This document shows positions 43,557 to 50,735 of a stretch of DNA of 63,109 bases, in pieces. Position numbers and translations under genes: made by a program. A model generated the notes under the pieces. That model saw only the letters and a list, made by a program, of their open reading frames with translations. It was not told the origin of the DNA and ran no database searches. The stretch is from CAZGAQ01 sp964523405 (GTDB lineage Bacteria; Planctomycetota; Phycisphaerae; UBA1845; Fen-1342), in contig CAZGAQ010000032.1 in assembly GCA_964523405.1 (NCBI GenBank), positions 1 to 63,109 on the forward strand. Direction: 5' to 3'. Position 1 is the stretch's first letter; every line of letters starts with the position of its first letter.

Positions 43557-44849
43557 CTACGCGCAGGCGCGGACGATGAGCGTATCGTTCTGGCCGCCGA
43601 AGCCGAAACTGTTGCTCAGGCACGTGCGGACCTTGGCCTGCCGCGGCTGGTTCGGCACATAGTCCAGGTCGCAGTTCGGATCGGGCTCGCTGTAGTTCGC
43701 GGTGGGCGGAATGATGCCGTCGCGAATGGCGAGCACGCAGGTGATCAGTTCGACGGCACCGGCCCCGGCGATCAGGTGTCCGAGCATGCTCTTCACGCTA
43801 CTGATGGGGACCTGGCGGGCATACTCGCCGAACACGGTGCGAATGGCGCGCGTCTCAATCTTGTCGTTCTCTTCCGTGCCTGTGCCGTGCGCGGAGATGT
43901 AGTCGATGTCCTGCGGCTGGATGCCGGCGTCCGCCAGGGCACCGCGCATGGCGGCCGTGGCGCCGCGACCATCCTCGTGCATGTCGGTGACGCGGAAGGC
44001 ATCGGCCGTCGAACCGAAGCCGGTGATCTCGGCGAGGAGGCGGGCGCCGCGCCGCCGGGCACACTCGTATTCCTCGAGGATGAGGATGCCGGCGCCTTCG
44101 CCGAGGACGAAACCATCCCGCGTGCGGTCGAAGGGGCGCGAGGCGCTGGCGCAGCTATCGTTGCGCGTCGAGAGGGCGGTCAGGCGGTTGAAGCCGGTCA
44201 CGCCCAGGGGGTGGATCATGCTATGCGCGCCGCCGGAGATCATGACGTCGGCATCGCCGCGGCGGATGAGCTGGGTCGCTTCACCGAGGGCTTGCGTGCT
44301 GGCGGCGCACGCGGTGAGCGTGTTGATGTTCGGGCCCTGGGCATTGAAGCGGCAGGCGATGTGTCCGGCCGCGCAGTTCGGGTCCTGCTCGAATTCTTTG
44401 ATGGCGGTGAGGCGGCTGCCGGCCACCTCCGCCCACTTGACGGCGTCCAGCTCGCGCTTTTCGGCGTTCCAGCCGGCGATGGCGGCCGCGACGAAGTTGT
44501 CGAAATCGATCGGGCCTTCGCCGCCGCCCAGGTACACGCCGACCTGCTCGGGATTGACGCCGGTGGCGCCGTTGAGGCCGGCGCCGGCCCAGGCCAACTC
44601 GGCCGCTGCCAGGGCGAAGCCGGCATTGCGGCTGCAGGTGCGGTGGGCGTCGTAGCGGTCGCGCAGGAACTTTCGCAGATCGAAGTCCTTGACCTCGGCG
44701 GCGAACTGCGTGGGGAAAGTGCGGGCGTCGAAGATGGTCGTCGGGGCGACACCGCTTTCGCCGGCCAGGAGACGCCTCCAGACGGATTCGATTTCCTGGC
44801 CGAGAGGCGTAATCCAGCCCATTCCGGTGATGACAACGCGTCGATTCAT
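43557..44849 (-). CDS. fabF: beta-ketoacyl-ACP synthase (KAS II type), intact
   Basis: Condensing enzyme that joins malonyl-ACP to an acyl chain. 430 residues from ATG 44849 (MNRRVVITGMGWITPLG). The whole catalytic triad is present: Cys181 in TACAAS, His in SAHGTGTEEND and His in SVKSMLGHLIAGAG, plus the Lys before the last His. It is the last gene of the minus-strand acyl-chain cluster. The gene just upstream codes for a related protein without the histidines, so the two may form a heterodimer like the KS-alpha and chain-length factor of type II polyketide synthases. Whether this is the cell's main FabF or a dedicated copy cannot be seen. Confidence 0.9.
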   Translation of the reverse strand: MNRRVVITGMGWITPLGQEIESVWRRLLAGESGVAPTTIFDARTFPTQFAAEVKDFDLRKFLRDRYDAHRTCSRNAGFALAAAELAWAGAGLNGATGVNPEQVGVYLGGGEGPIDFDNFVAAAIAGWNAEKRELDAVKWAEVAGSRLTAIKEFEQDPNCAAGHIACRFNAQGPNINTLTACAASTQALGEATQLIRRGDADVMISGGAHSMIHPLGVTGFNRLTALSTRNDSCASASRPFDRTRDGFVLGEGAGILILEEYECARRRGARLLAEITGFGSTADAFRVTDMHEDGRGATAAMRGALADAGIQPQDIDYISAHGTGTEENDKIETRAIRTVFGEYARQVPISSVKSMLGHLIAGAGAVELITCVLAIRDGIIPPTANYSEPDPNCDLDYVPNQPRQAKVRTCLSNSFGFGGQNDTLIVRACA

Positions 44850-44900
44850 ATCCAACTCTCTGTCTGCGGCTCGCGGGCGCGGGCCCGGCGGCACGACTCG

Positions 44901-46244
44901 CTAGGCCGGGTAGCGCTTGATCACCAGAGCGGCCGTCTGCCCGCCGCCCAAGGCGTAGCCCGTCGAGACCACGTACTCGCTCTGCACGTCGGCCGGACCG
45001 CCGGTAACCACGTTCAGGCCGCACCGCGGGTCGGGCGGCGTGCTGTTGAAAGCCGGGGGTACGGTACCGGAGTGCAGGGCCAGCGTGGCGGCGATGAAGT
45101 CGATCGCTCCGCTGCCGGCACCGTTATTGCCCAGCCCCGCCTTGACATTCATGACCGGGAGCGTCGCGAGGCGGGCCCCAAACACGGTCCGCAGGGCCGC
45201 CGCTTCCGATGCGTCGTGGGCGGGCAGGCCGCAAGCGGCCGTCGCGACGAGGCTGACCTGTTCGGGGGTAATGTGGGCATCACGCAGCGCCTTGCGCAGG
45301 GCGACCGCAACGCCGCGTCCCGCGGGGTGCGGCTGGCTCGGCTGGCCGGCCATGTAGGCGTCGTTGGCGGCGCCGAAGCCGACGAGTTCGGCGTAGATGC
45401 GGGCGCCGCGCTTCTGGGCGTGTTCGAGCTCTTCGAGAATCACGAGTCCGCCGCCTTCCGAGACGACCGTGCCGTCGCGATCAGCGGCGAAGGGGCGGCA
45501 CGCCTGCTGGGGTGCATCGTTGCGGCGGCTGAGGCGTCCGCCGAGGGCCTGGCGGAGGAGGGCCATGGGATTGCCCTTGCTCTCGGCACCGCCGGAGAAG
45601 CACACGTCCGCGGCGCCGCGGGCGATGCTGCGGAAGGCCTCGCCAATGGCAAGGTGACTGCTGGCTTCGCCGCAAGTGATCGTGTTGCTGGGGCCCTGCG
45701 CGTCGTGCACGATGGTGACGTGGCAGGCGAGCATGTTGGGCAGGAACTTCAGCAGCCAGAGCGGCGTGAGGTTGCTCATGCCGACGGTGCCCCACTTGGC
45801 GAAACGGAAGGTGCCGTCCTCGTGGGCGCTGTGCAGGGCCTCGGCCAGTTCGGGCAGGTCGGCACAGATCAGGCCCGCGCCGATGTTTGCGCCGAAGCGC
45901 GTGCTGTCGGGCGTAAAGGCGTTCTCGACGGTGTCACCGCGCTCGGTCAGGCACTTGGTCTTGAGGCGAGCGTCGGTGACGGCCTGGTGGGCGGCGGCCA
46001 CGGCGATCTTGATGTCGTCGGCCATGATCTTGTCGGCCTTGCGGTAGGCCTTGGGCACGTAGTCGCCGAGCTTGAGGTCGGCGATTTCGCCCGCAATCTG
46101 CGCGTCAAAGCGGGACGGATCGAAGGCGGCGAGACGGCGGACGCCCGAGCGGCCCTCGCGCAGGGCATTCCAGAAGGCGGTCACGCCAATGCCGAGGGGC
46201 GTCACCGGGCCGAGACCGGTAATGACAACGCGGCGGGTGTTCAC
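44901..46244 (-). CDS. ketosynthase-like protein without catalytic histidines
   Basis: 447 residues, thiolase fold of the KAS family, starting MNTRRVVITGLGPVTPLG at GTG 46244. The acyl-binding Cys191 is kept in TITCGEAS. The first catalytic His (HGTGT motif) is replaced: the stretch reads AACGLPAHD, with Ala at the His position. The second His (KSxxGH) is Asn in KAGLGNNGAGSG; the Lys stays. Such a protein cannot decarboxylate malonyl-ACP in the standard way. It may hold or measure the chain, as a chain-length factor does (though those usually lose the Cys), or transfer a preloaded acyl group. Its GTG overlaps the stop of the hotdog gene (GTGA), so it is coupled to it. Confidence 0.88.
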   Translation of the reverse strand: MNTRRVVITGLGPVTPLGIGVTAFWNALREGRSGVRRLAAFDPSRFDAQIAGEIADLKLGDYVPKAYRKADKIMADDIKIAVAAAHQAVTDARLKTKCLTERGDTVENAFTPDSTRFGANIGAGLICADLPELAEALHSAHEDGTFRFAKWGTVGMSNLTPLWLLKFLPNMLACHVTIVHDAQGPSNTITCGEASSHLAIGEAFRSIARGAADVCFSGGAESKGNPMALLRQALGGRLSRRNDAPQQACRPFAADRDGTVVSEGGGLVILEELEHAQKRGARIYAELVGFGAANDAYMAGQPSQPHPAGRGVAVALRKALRDAHITPEQVSLVATAACGLPAHDASEAAALRTVFGARLATLPVMNVKAGLGNNGAGSGAIDFIAATLALHSGTVPPAFNSTPPDPRCGLNVVTGGPADVQSEYVVSTGYALGGGQTAALVIKRYPA

Positions 46245-46729
46245 AACGAGATCCTCTCCGCGGCGCGCTGCGCGTGGGCGCGCAGAAGCGACATGAATTC
46301 CTCGGTGAAAACGAAGTTCTCCGTGGGGAATTCCAGCCCGCTGATGTTCTGGTCAATGTGGGAAAAGACGATGTCGACTTCGCCGATCAGATCGGGGCCG
46401 CGCGTGATGCGGCCGTGTGTGAGGGCCGCGGCGGCGCTGATCTGCTCGATGGTGGCTTCGTAGCGGACCTGATCGCCCGGGCGGACGAGCTGGTGGAAGA
46501 CGGCCTGCTTGACCTTCGCGAGGATGACTTTCTCGGCGAAGTTCCGGGCGTGTCCCACGAGGATGCCCGCCGTCTGGGCCACGCCCTCGATCATGAGGCT
46601 CGCCGGCATGACCGGGAACCCGGGGAAATGGTCGTGCAGGTGGTCTTCGGCGAGCGAGACGCTCTTGACCGCCACCGCCCGCGTGCCGGGCACGAATTCC
46701 TCAAAGCGATCGATCCAGATCCAGCGCAC
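46241..46729 (-). CDS. FabZ/FabA-like hotdog dehydratase 1
   Basis: 162-residue 3-hydroxyacyl-ACP dehydratase-like protein. GTG start at 46729 with AGAGGT upstream, overlapping the end of the ACP gene's stop region. The active-site stretch HFPGFPVMPASLMIEGVAQTAG keeps the catalytic His and Glu of FabZ. It would remove water from 3-hydroxyacyl-ACP. Its stop overlaps the start of the ketosynthase-like gene. Length is typical of FabZ (~150). A second hotdog gene lies in the same cluster, so one may have an altered role such as isomerase or intermediate binding. Confidence 0.87.
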   Translation of the reverse strand: MRWIWIDRFEEFVPGTRAVAVKSVSLAEDHLHDHFPGFPVMPASLMIEGVAQTAGILVGHARNFAEKVILAKVKQAVFHQLVRPGDQVRYEATIEQISAAAALTHGRITRGPDLIGEVDIVFSHIDQNISGLEFPTENFVFTEEFMSLLRAHAQRAAERISL

Positions 46730-46737
46730 GGTGACCT

Positions 46738-47136
46738 CTAGCGGCTGGTAGCCAGCTTCTGGGCGATGAAGTTGACGATCGTGCCGACCGTGAACACGTT
46801 CTGGATCTTGTCGATGCTGGGATCCTGCTCGAACGTGGCCCAGTCGCCGTCCTTGATGCGCTCCTTGAGCGCGGCGAGGCCCGCGGCGTTGAGCTTGCGG
46901 TTCTCCTGGTAGGCGGGGTTGTTGACGATGTCCATCTGCGTGAGCTCTTCCTGGGCGATCTTGATGCTGAAGGCCTTCTCCAGGCGGAAAATGATGTCCA
47001 GGAAATCGATGGACTCGGCGCCGAGATCGTTGAAGAGGGTGGCCTTTTCCGTGACCTCGTCCTCTTCGACGCTCAGGGCATCGACCAGGGCCTGCCGCAC
47101 TTTCTCGAAAATCTCTTCCCGGGGCATTGTCGCCAT
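46738..47136 (-). CDS. acyl carrier protein with an internal extension
   Basis: Carrier for growing acyl chains. 132 residues from ATG 47136, 7 nt after AAGGAG. Residues 1-65 are a normal ACP head: KVRQALVDALSVEEDEVTEK, then DLGAESIDFLDIIFRLEKAF with the phosphopantetheine Ser42. Standard ACPs are about 80 residues. Here some 45-50 residues (NRKLNAAGLAALKERIKDGDWATFEQ...) are placed before the last helix (NVFTVGTIVNFIAQKL). The extra part may dock the partner enzymes of this cluster. It is flanked by hotdog dehydratase genes with gaps of 8 and 27 nt. Confidence 0.92.
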   Translation of the reverse strand: MATMPREEIFEKVRQALVDALSVEEDEVTEKATLFNDLGAESIDFLDIIFRLEKAFSIKIAQEELTQMDIVNNPAYQENRKLNAAGLAALKERIKDGDWATFEQDPSIDKIQNVFTVGTIVNFIAQKLATSR

Positions 47137-47163
47137 GTACCAGCTCCTTCCTCGCGAACGGGG

Positions 47164-47673
47164 CTACGACTCGACAGGCACACCCGCCGCGCGCACGGCC
47201 GGTCCGCCTTTCCAAAGCAATTTCCACAGGGCGCGGTGGCGCGCCCGGAGCTGCGCGTCGGTTGCGGCGCAGCTCGGGTCGGTATCGGCCAGGTTGAGGT
47301 GTCGCAGGGTGATGCGCCCCTTGACGATTTCGCGGTCGCCCAGCACGCCGCGCCCGTTAAAGGTGCTCTGCGTGTCGGACAAGTCGAGACATTCCACCGC
47401 GACGGTCAGCAGTTGCCCGGGCGCCAGGAAGCTCTTGTACGTGACGTTACGGGCTTCCTTGAGCACCACCAGGCTCGGGGCGAAATCCAGCCGCTCGCGA
47501 ACCAGCCAGGCCGCCGTCTGCACCAGCGCCTCAAGCATCAGCACGCCGGGCATGACTGGAAACGTGGGAAAATGGTCCGCCAGGTACTCCTCGGCGAGCG
47601 AGAGCGCCTTGTGGGCGACGATCCGCCGCCCGGACTCCAATTCCACAATCCGATCCACTAGGACGAACTTCAC
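47164..47673 (-). CDS. FabZ-like hotdog dehydratase 2
   Basis: 169 residues; GTG at 47673 gives MKFVLVDRIVELESGRR, the usual FabZ-type start. The active-site region HFPTFPVMPGVLMLEALVQTAAWL keeps His and Glu, but the Gly after HFP is Thr and the usual AQ is VQ. It is likely a 3-hydroxyacyl-ACP dehydratase or a related thioester-binding hotdog. It lies 27 nt before the ACP gene. The 235-nt gap upstream to the acyltransferase gene must hold its promoter if it is not in one transcript; I see no clear consensus there. Confidence 0.87.
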   Translation of the reverse strand: MKFVLVDRIVELESGRRIVAHKALSLAEEYLADHFPTFPVMPGVLMLEALVQTAAWLVRERLDFAPSLVVLKEARNVTYKSFLAPGQLLTVAVECLDLSDTQSTFNGRGVLGDREIVKGRITLRHLNLADTDPSCAATDAQLRARHRALWKLLWKGGPAVRAAGVPVES

Positions 47674-47879
47674 TCGTCAATCCCGTCGCTTGCAGCAACT
47701 GATGAGACGCAGCCATGTTGACCGGGCTGCGCACCGGCCACCCCGCGCCGGGCGGGATTTTAGCGGCAGAGAGCCCTGGCTGCCAGCACTCGGCCGCGGC
47801 GGATTCGGGGGCTGGGTGCGGGAAACGCGACCCGGCGGCTTTGGGAATTCGCGGGGCTCAGCGGCCATGGGGGCTTAGA

Positions 47880-47893
47880 CCCGGCCGGCCGGG
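47880..47893 (-). terminator. 14-nt palindrome after the acyltransferase gene
   Basis: CCCGGCCGGCCGGG, 15 nt past the acyltransferase stop on the minus strand. May end or weaken transcription before the hotdog-ACP genes. Confidence 0.35.
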
Positions 47894-47908
47894 CGGCGTT
47901 GGGCGCAA

Positions 47909-48886
47909 TCAAACGCGGCTGATATGGTCGGGATGCTCGCGGACGTGGGCCTCGATACCGTCGGCATAGAGCTGCATGAGGCGCGCGATGAGCCCGGGGC
48001 TCTCGCCGGCGTCGGCCGGGTCAGGAACGTGCAACGGCGGCTTGACGATCAGGCGGAAGTAGAAATTCGAGCGCGACACGACGAACGCCTGGGCGATGGT
48101 GGCTCCGCAGCGTAGCGCGACCTGCAGCGTGCCGGTCAGGAATTCGCGGCTTTGTCCGAAAATGCGCACCGGGCAGGTCTTCAGCGCCAGGCCACGCACG
48201 CGCCCGACGTCCAGTGCTGTGCCGACCACGCGATTCTCGTGGAAGCAGCGGTAAATGTCGCGCGGGAAGCTATCCGCGTACAGGACGCGGACGGCGGCAT
48301 ACTCCGGGAAGGTGCGCGTGTACTTGTCCTGGATGTACACGCGCAGGGCGCCTTCGTTGCGATCACGCACACCGGCGCACTTGTACCCGAGTAGCGCCAT
48401 CAGCAGGCCGGCGACGTGGTGCGAGCCGTTGTGGCTGAGCATGACGTAGACACCACGGCCGCGAGCGAGGGCGTCATCCAGGTACTGCTGACCGTGGAAA
48501 CGGATGCGACTCATGATCTTGTCGCGCGGGAGGCGGTCGAAGATCAGGTAGAAAAGCTTGTCGCAGCGGGTGCGGCAGAAATAGCTGTGGATGATCTTGC
48601 GGGTGCGCTTCTCGGTGAGACCTTCGGGGAAGACGCTGGCGAGCTCGGTTCGATACCGCTCCCGGCGCTTGAAATTGACCAGGAACTCGACTGTGCCGAA
48701 CCAGCAACCGAACAGGTACAAGCCCTTGAGGCTGAACAGGCGGACCCAGGCAGCGAGGAACCAGCGGACAAAGCCGAACTTCAGGCGGTCGTACCAGCCC
48801 GTGCGCTTCTCGCCGGAGTGGGGCGGCGTCGGCGCCGCACCCGCTCGCGTCGAATTGTTCGCTGGCACGGTCTCGGCGCGCGTCAT
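47909..48886 (-). CDS. LpxL/HtrB-like lysophospholipid acyltransferase, altered active site
   Basis: Membrane-bound acyltransferase of the lipid A late-acylation type, 325 residues. Start ATG 48886 (MTRAETVPANN). After a hydrophobic part (FGFVRWFLAAWVRLFSLKGLYLFGCWFG, about 35-60) come the family regions: TRKIIHSYFCRTRCDK and the active motif LSHNGSHHVAGLL near residue 140. LpxL enzymes have HxGNWE (HX4D/E); here the acidic place is His (HNGSHH). It is therefore either inactive or uses another base. Its position before the hotdog-ACP-KS genes suggests that it hands the cluster's acyl chain to a lipid acceptor. Confidence 0.8.
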   Translation of the reverse strand: MTRAETVPANNSTRAGAAPTPPHSGEKRTGWYDRLKFGFVRWFLAAWVRLFSLKGLYLFGCWFGTVEFLVNFKRRERYRTELASVFPEGLTEKRTRKIIHSYFCRTRCDKLFYLIFDRLPRDKIMSRIRFHGQQYLDDALARGRGVYVMLSHNGSHHVAGLLMALLGYKCAGVRDRNEGALRVYIQDKYTRTFPEYAAVRVLYADSFPRDIYRCFHENRVVGTALDVGRVRGLALKTCPVRIFGQSREFLTGTLQVALRCGATIAQAFVVSRSNFYFRLIVKPPLHVPDPADAGESPGLIARLMQLYADGIEAHVREHPDHISRV

Positions 48887-49017
48887 GCTTCTGCTCGGCG
48901 AATCCTGGCTCGCATGCTGCGGGGCATTGTGGGCCTTCCCCGCAGGACACGCAATAGCCGCGGGAGGTTTGCGTGCGTTTCGCCCCAGGCGGGAGCGATG
49001 TCGGCGGGGGATAGGGG

Positions 49018-50418
49018 CTAGGCCGTGGTCGGAGGCGGGCCGGCCTGCGGGTCCGCGGCCGGCGTGTGTTGCTTGCGCTGGTGGGCGCGGACCTCGAGAC
49101 AGAGGCGATTGAGGGCGGTGCGGACGTTGGCGATGAACATGTCGAGCTGCGTCTGGGCCTGGCCGGTCGTGTCGTCGAGGTCCTCCAGGAGCGTTTCCAG
49201 TTCGAGGACGAGGCCGGTCAGCCACTCGGTGTTCATGGCCCGCAGTTCGTCGAGGGCGTGACGGTAGTTCAACTCCGCGCGGCGGACAGCGTTGTGCTCG
49301 GCGGGCAGACGGGCGGTGGTCTCGTGGTAGTGGTGGATAATTCCGGCCAGCTCCTTGATCTTCGTGACGACGTCCTGCTTGCGCCGTCGCAGGGCGAGGA
49401 CCGCCTCGTCGGTCTCGTGCTTCTGGCCAGAGCGTTCGATGTCGCTGCGCAGCGTCTGAAGGCGGGTGGCGGGGAGGAGCACGGGCAGCAGCGCGTGGAT
49501 CGCTTCCAGGCGGCGGACCACCCAACTGGCGGTCTTGCCGTCGCCCTGAATGGCGGCGAGTCCGCCGCGCGCCGCGAGTTCCTCGATCTGCCGGCGGTAG
49601 ACCCCCGCGCGTTTCAGGAGGTTGTCGTATTGTTCCTCGCAGGTCTGTAGCTCCGCGGCCGACACGTGCACCGGGAAGCGTTGCCGCAGGTCGCGCATCT
49701 TCGCGAGCACACGCTGAGCGCGCGTTTCCTCAAACTGGGCGAGGTAGCCGTCGTACTCGCGGTGGAGGCGGGAGAAGTTGTCGAGCACCTCGTCGCGGGT
49801 TGGGAAGTCCGACAGATTGCGCGACATGAAACCGCGCGTCAGCTTGGAGGCATGACTGACCTCGTCGTATTCCTGGGTCGGCGTGGTGCGCGCGTCGCGC
49901 AGGGCGGCTGCTCGCTCGGCCACAAACGCGCGCATCATCGAACTCAGCAGCGCGTCGGCGCAAACGTCAGGGTGGTTCAGGGCGCGCTGGGACGCGGCCT
50001 GCAGGGAGTAACTGTCGACCGCTTCGCGCATGATCTCCGCGCACAGTTGCTGGTACACGTCCATGCGATGCTTGTCCCGCCAGGGCAGGCCCTGTCCGGG
50101 CGGGCCGAAGATGGCCAAGCGCACGACGGCGTGCAGCGGCCCGCGAAACTCCGGCGGGCAGGCGGGGCCATCGAGGATATCGAAGGGCACGATGGCTGCC
50201 GACCTGAGCCAGCCGTGGGCCGCCAAACGGCGCAGGAGCCAGCGCCCCAGACGCGGCGGCAGGGTGGCGGCGACGGTTGCTGCCAGCTGGGTGGGCGTCA
50301 GGACCGGCGCGACGGCCAGGCGCGTCAGGAGCGCGGCGCAAGCGCGCGTCAGCAACTCGGGGGGGTCAGGCTGGCCCGGCCCAAGGGACGCCGCGGGTTG
50401 TGCGTGCCGGTCGGCCAT
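49018..50418 (-). CDS. coiled-coil hypothetical protein
   Basis: 466 residues from ATG 50418, 4 nt after GGAGG. Almost entirely helical, with charged heptad-like stretches (about 200-440: LAKMRDLRQRFPVHV, EEQYDNLLKRAGVYRRQIEELAAR, LALRRRKQDVVTKIKELAG). The N-terminal part has no signal peptide. Pro/Thr-rich tail. No family recognised. It may be a structural or scaffolding protein in the cytosol. It lies upstream of the acyltransferase gene by 131 nt on the same strand, which could be chance. Confidence 0.6.
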   Translation of the reverse strand: MADRHAQPAASLGPGQPDPPELLTRACAALLTRLAVAPVLTPTQLAATVAATLPPRLGRWLLRRLAAHGWLRSAAIVPFDILDGPACPPEFRGPLHAVVRLAIFGPPGQGLPWRDKHRMDVYQQLCAEIMREAVDSYSLQAASQRALNHPDVCADALLSSMMRAFVAERAAALRDARTTPTQEYDEVSHASKLTRGFMSRNLSDFPTRDEVLDNFSRLHREYDGYLAQFEETRAQRVLAKMRDLRQRFPVHVSAAELQTCEEQYDNLLKRAGVYRRQIEELAARGGLAAIQGDGKTASWVVRRLEAIHALLPVLLPATRLQTLRSDIERSGQKHETDEAVLALRRRKQDVVTKIKELAGIIHHYHETTARLPAEHNAVRRAELNYRHALDELRAMNTEWLTGLVLELETLLEDLDDTTGQAQTQLDMFIANVRTALNRLCLEVRAHQRKQHTPAADPQAGPPPTTA

Positions 50419-50735
50419 ACCGCCTCCAGGGGTGCCACGAGGCGACATTGATAGTGTATCGCGCAACAAGGCGTCCGGCCACTGGCGGCCGGTGTGGCCG
50501 GTGGCGGGGGGGCGACGGTCGCAGGATCGCCCCGTTTATCGCTCCCGACGGTGCAGCGTGGCATAAACCCGCGGCGCACGGATGGCGTAGCGCGGGTCCG
50601 AAAAGGCGCGGAGCACGGCGCCGCGGTCGCGACGACGTGCCCCAGGTCGTGGCAAACTGAAGTTGTCCGACTGAGAGTAGCTCGATCTGGGCCGGTCGCC
50701 GTGGGCGGCCAGCCGGGCGGAGCTCCGCCCGCAGT
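50419..50735. other. 317-nt gap without a gene
   Basis: Lies between two minus-strand genes. Holds the palindrome at 50715-50730, and an ATACACTATCAAT stretch near 50450 (minus strand) that could be part of a promoter for the coiled-coil gene. No open frame of interest. Confidence 0.5.
50715..50730 (-). terminator. terminator-like palindrome
   Basis: GGGCGGAGCTCCGCCC, 16-nt perfect palindrome 5 nt after the stop of the CoA-transferase gene. Probable 3' hairpin of the CoA operon. Confidence 0.5.

Noticed and set aside
43536..46463. 975-codon open frame on the + strand across the two KS genes
   Set aside because: Antisense of two clear ketosynthases; low-complexity Gly/Ala/Asp composition.
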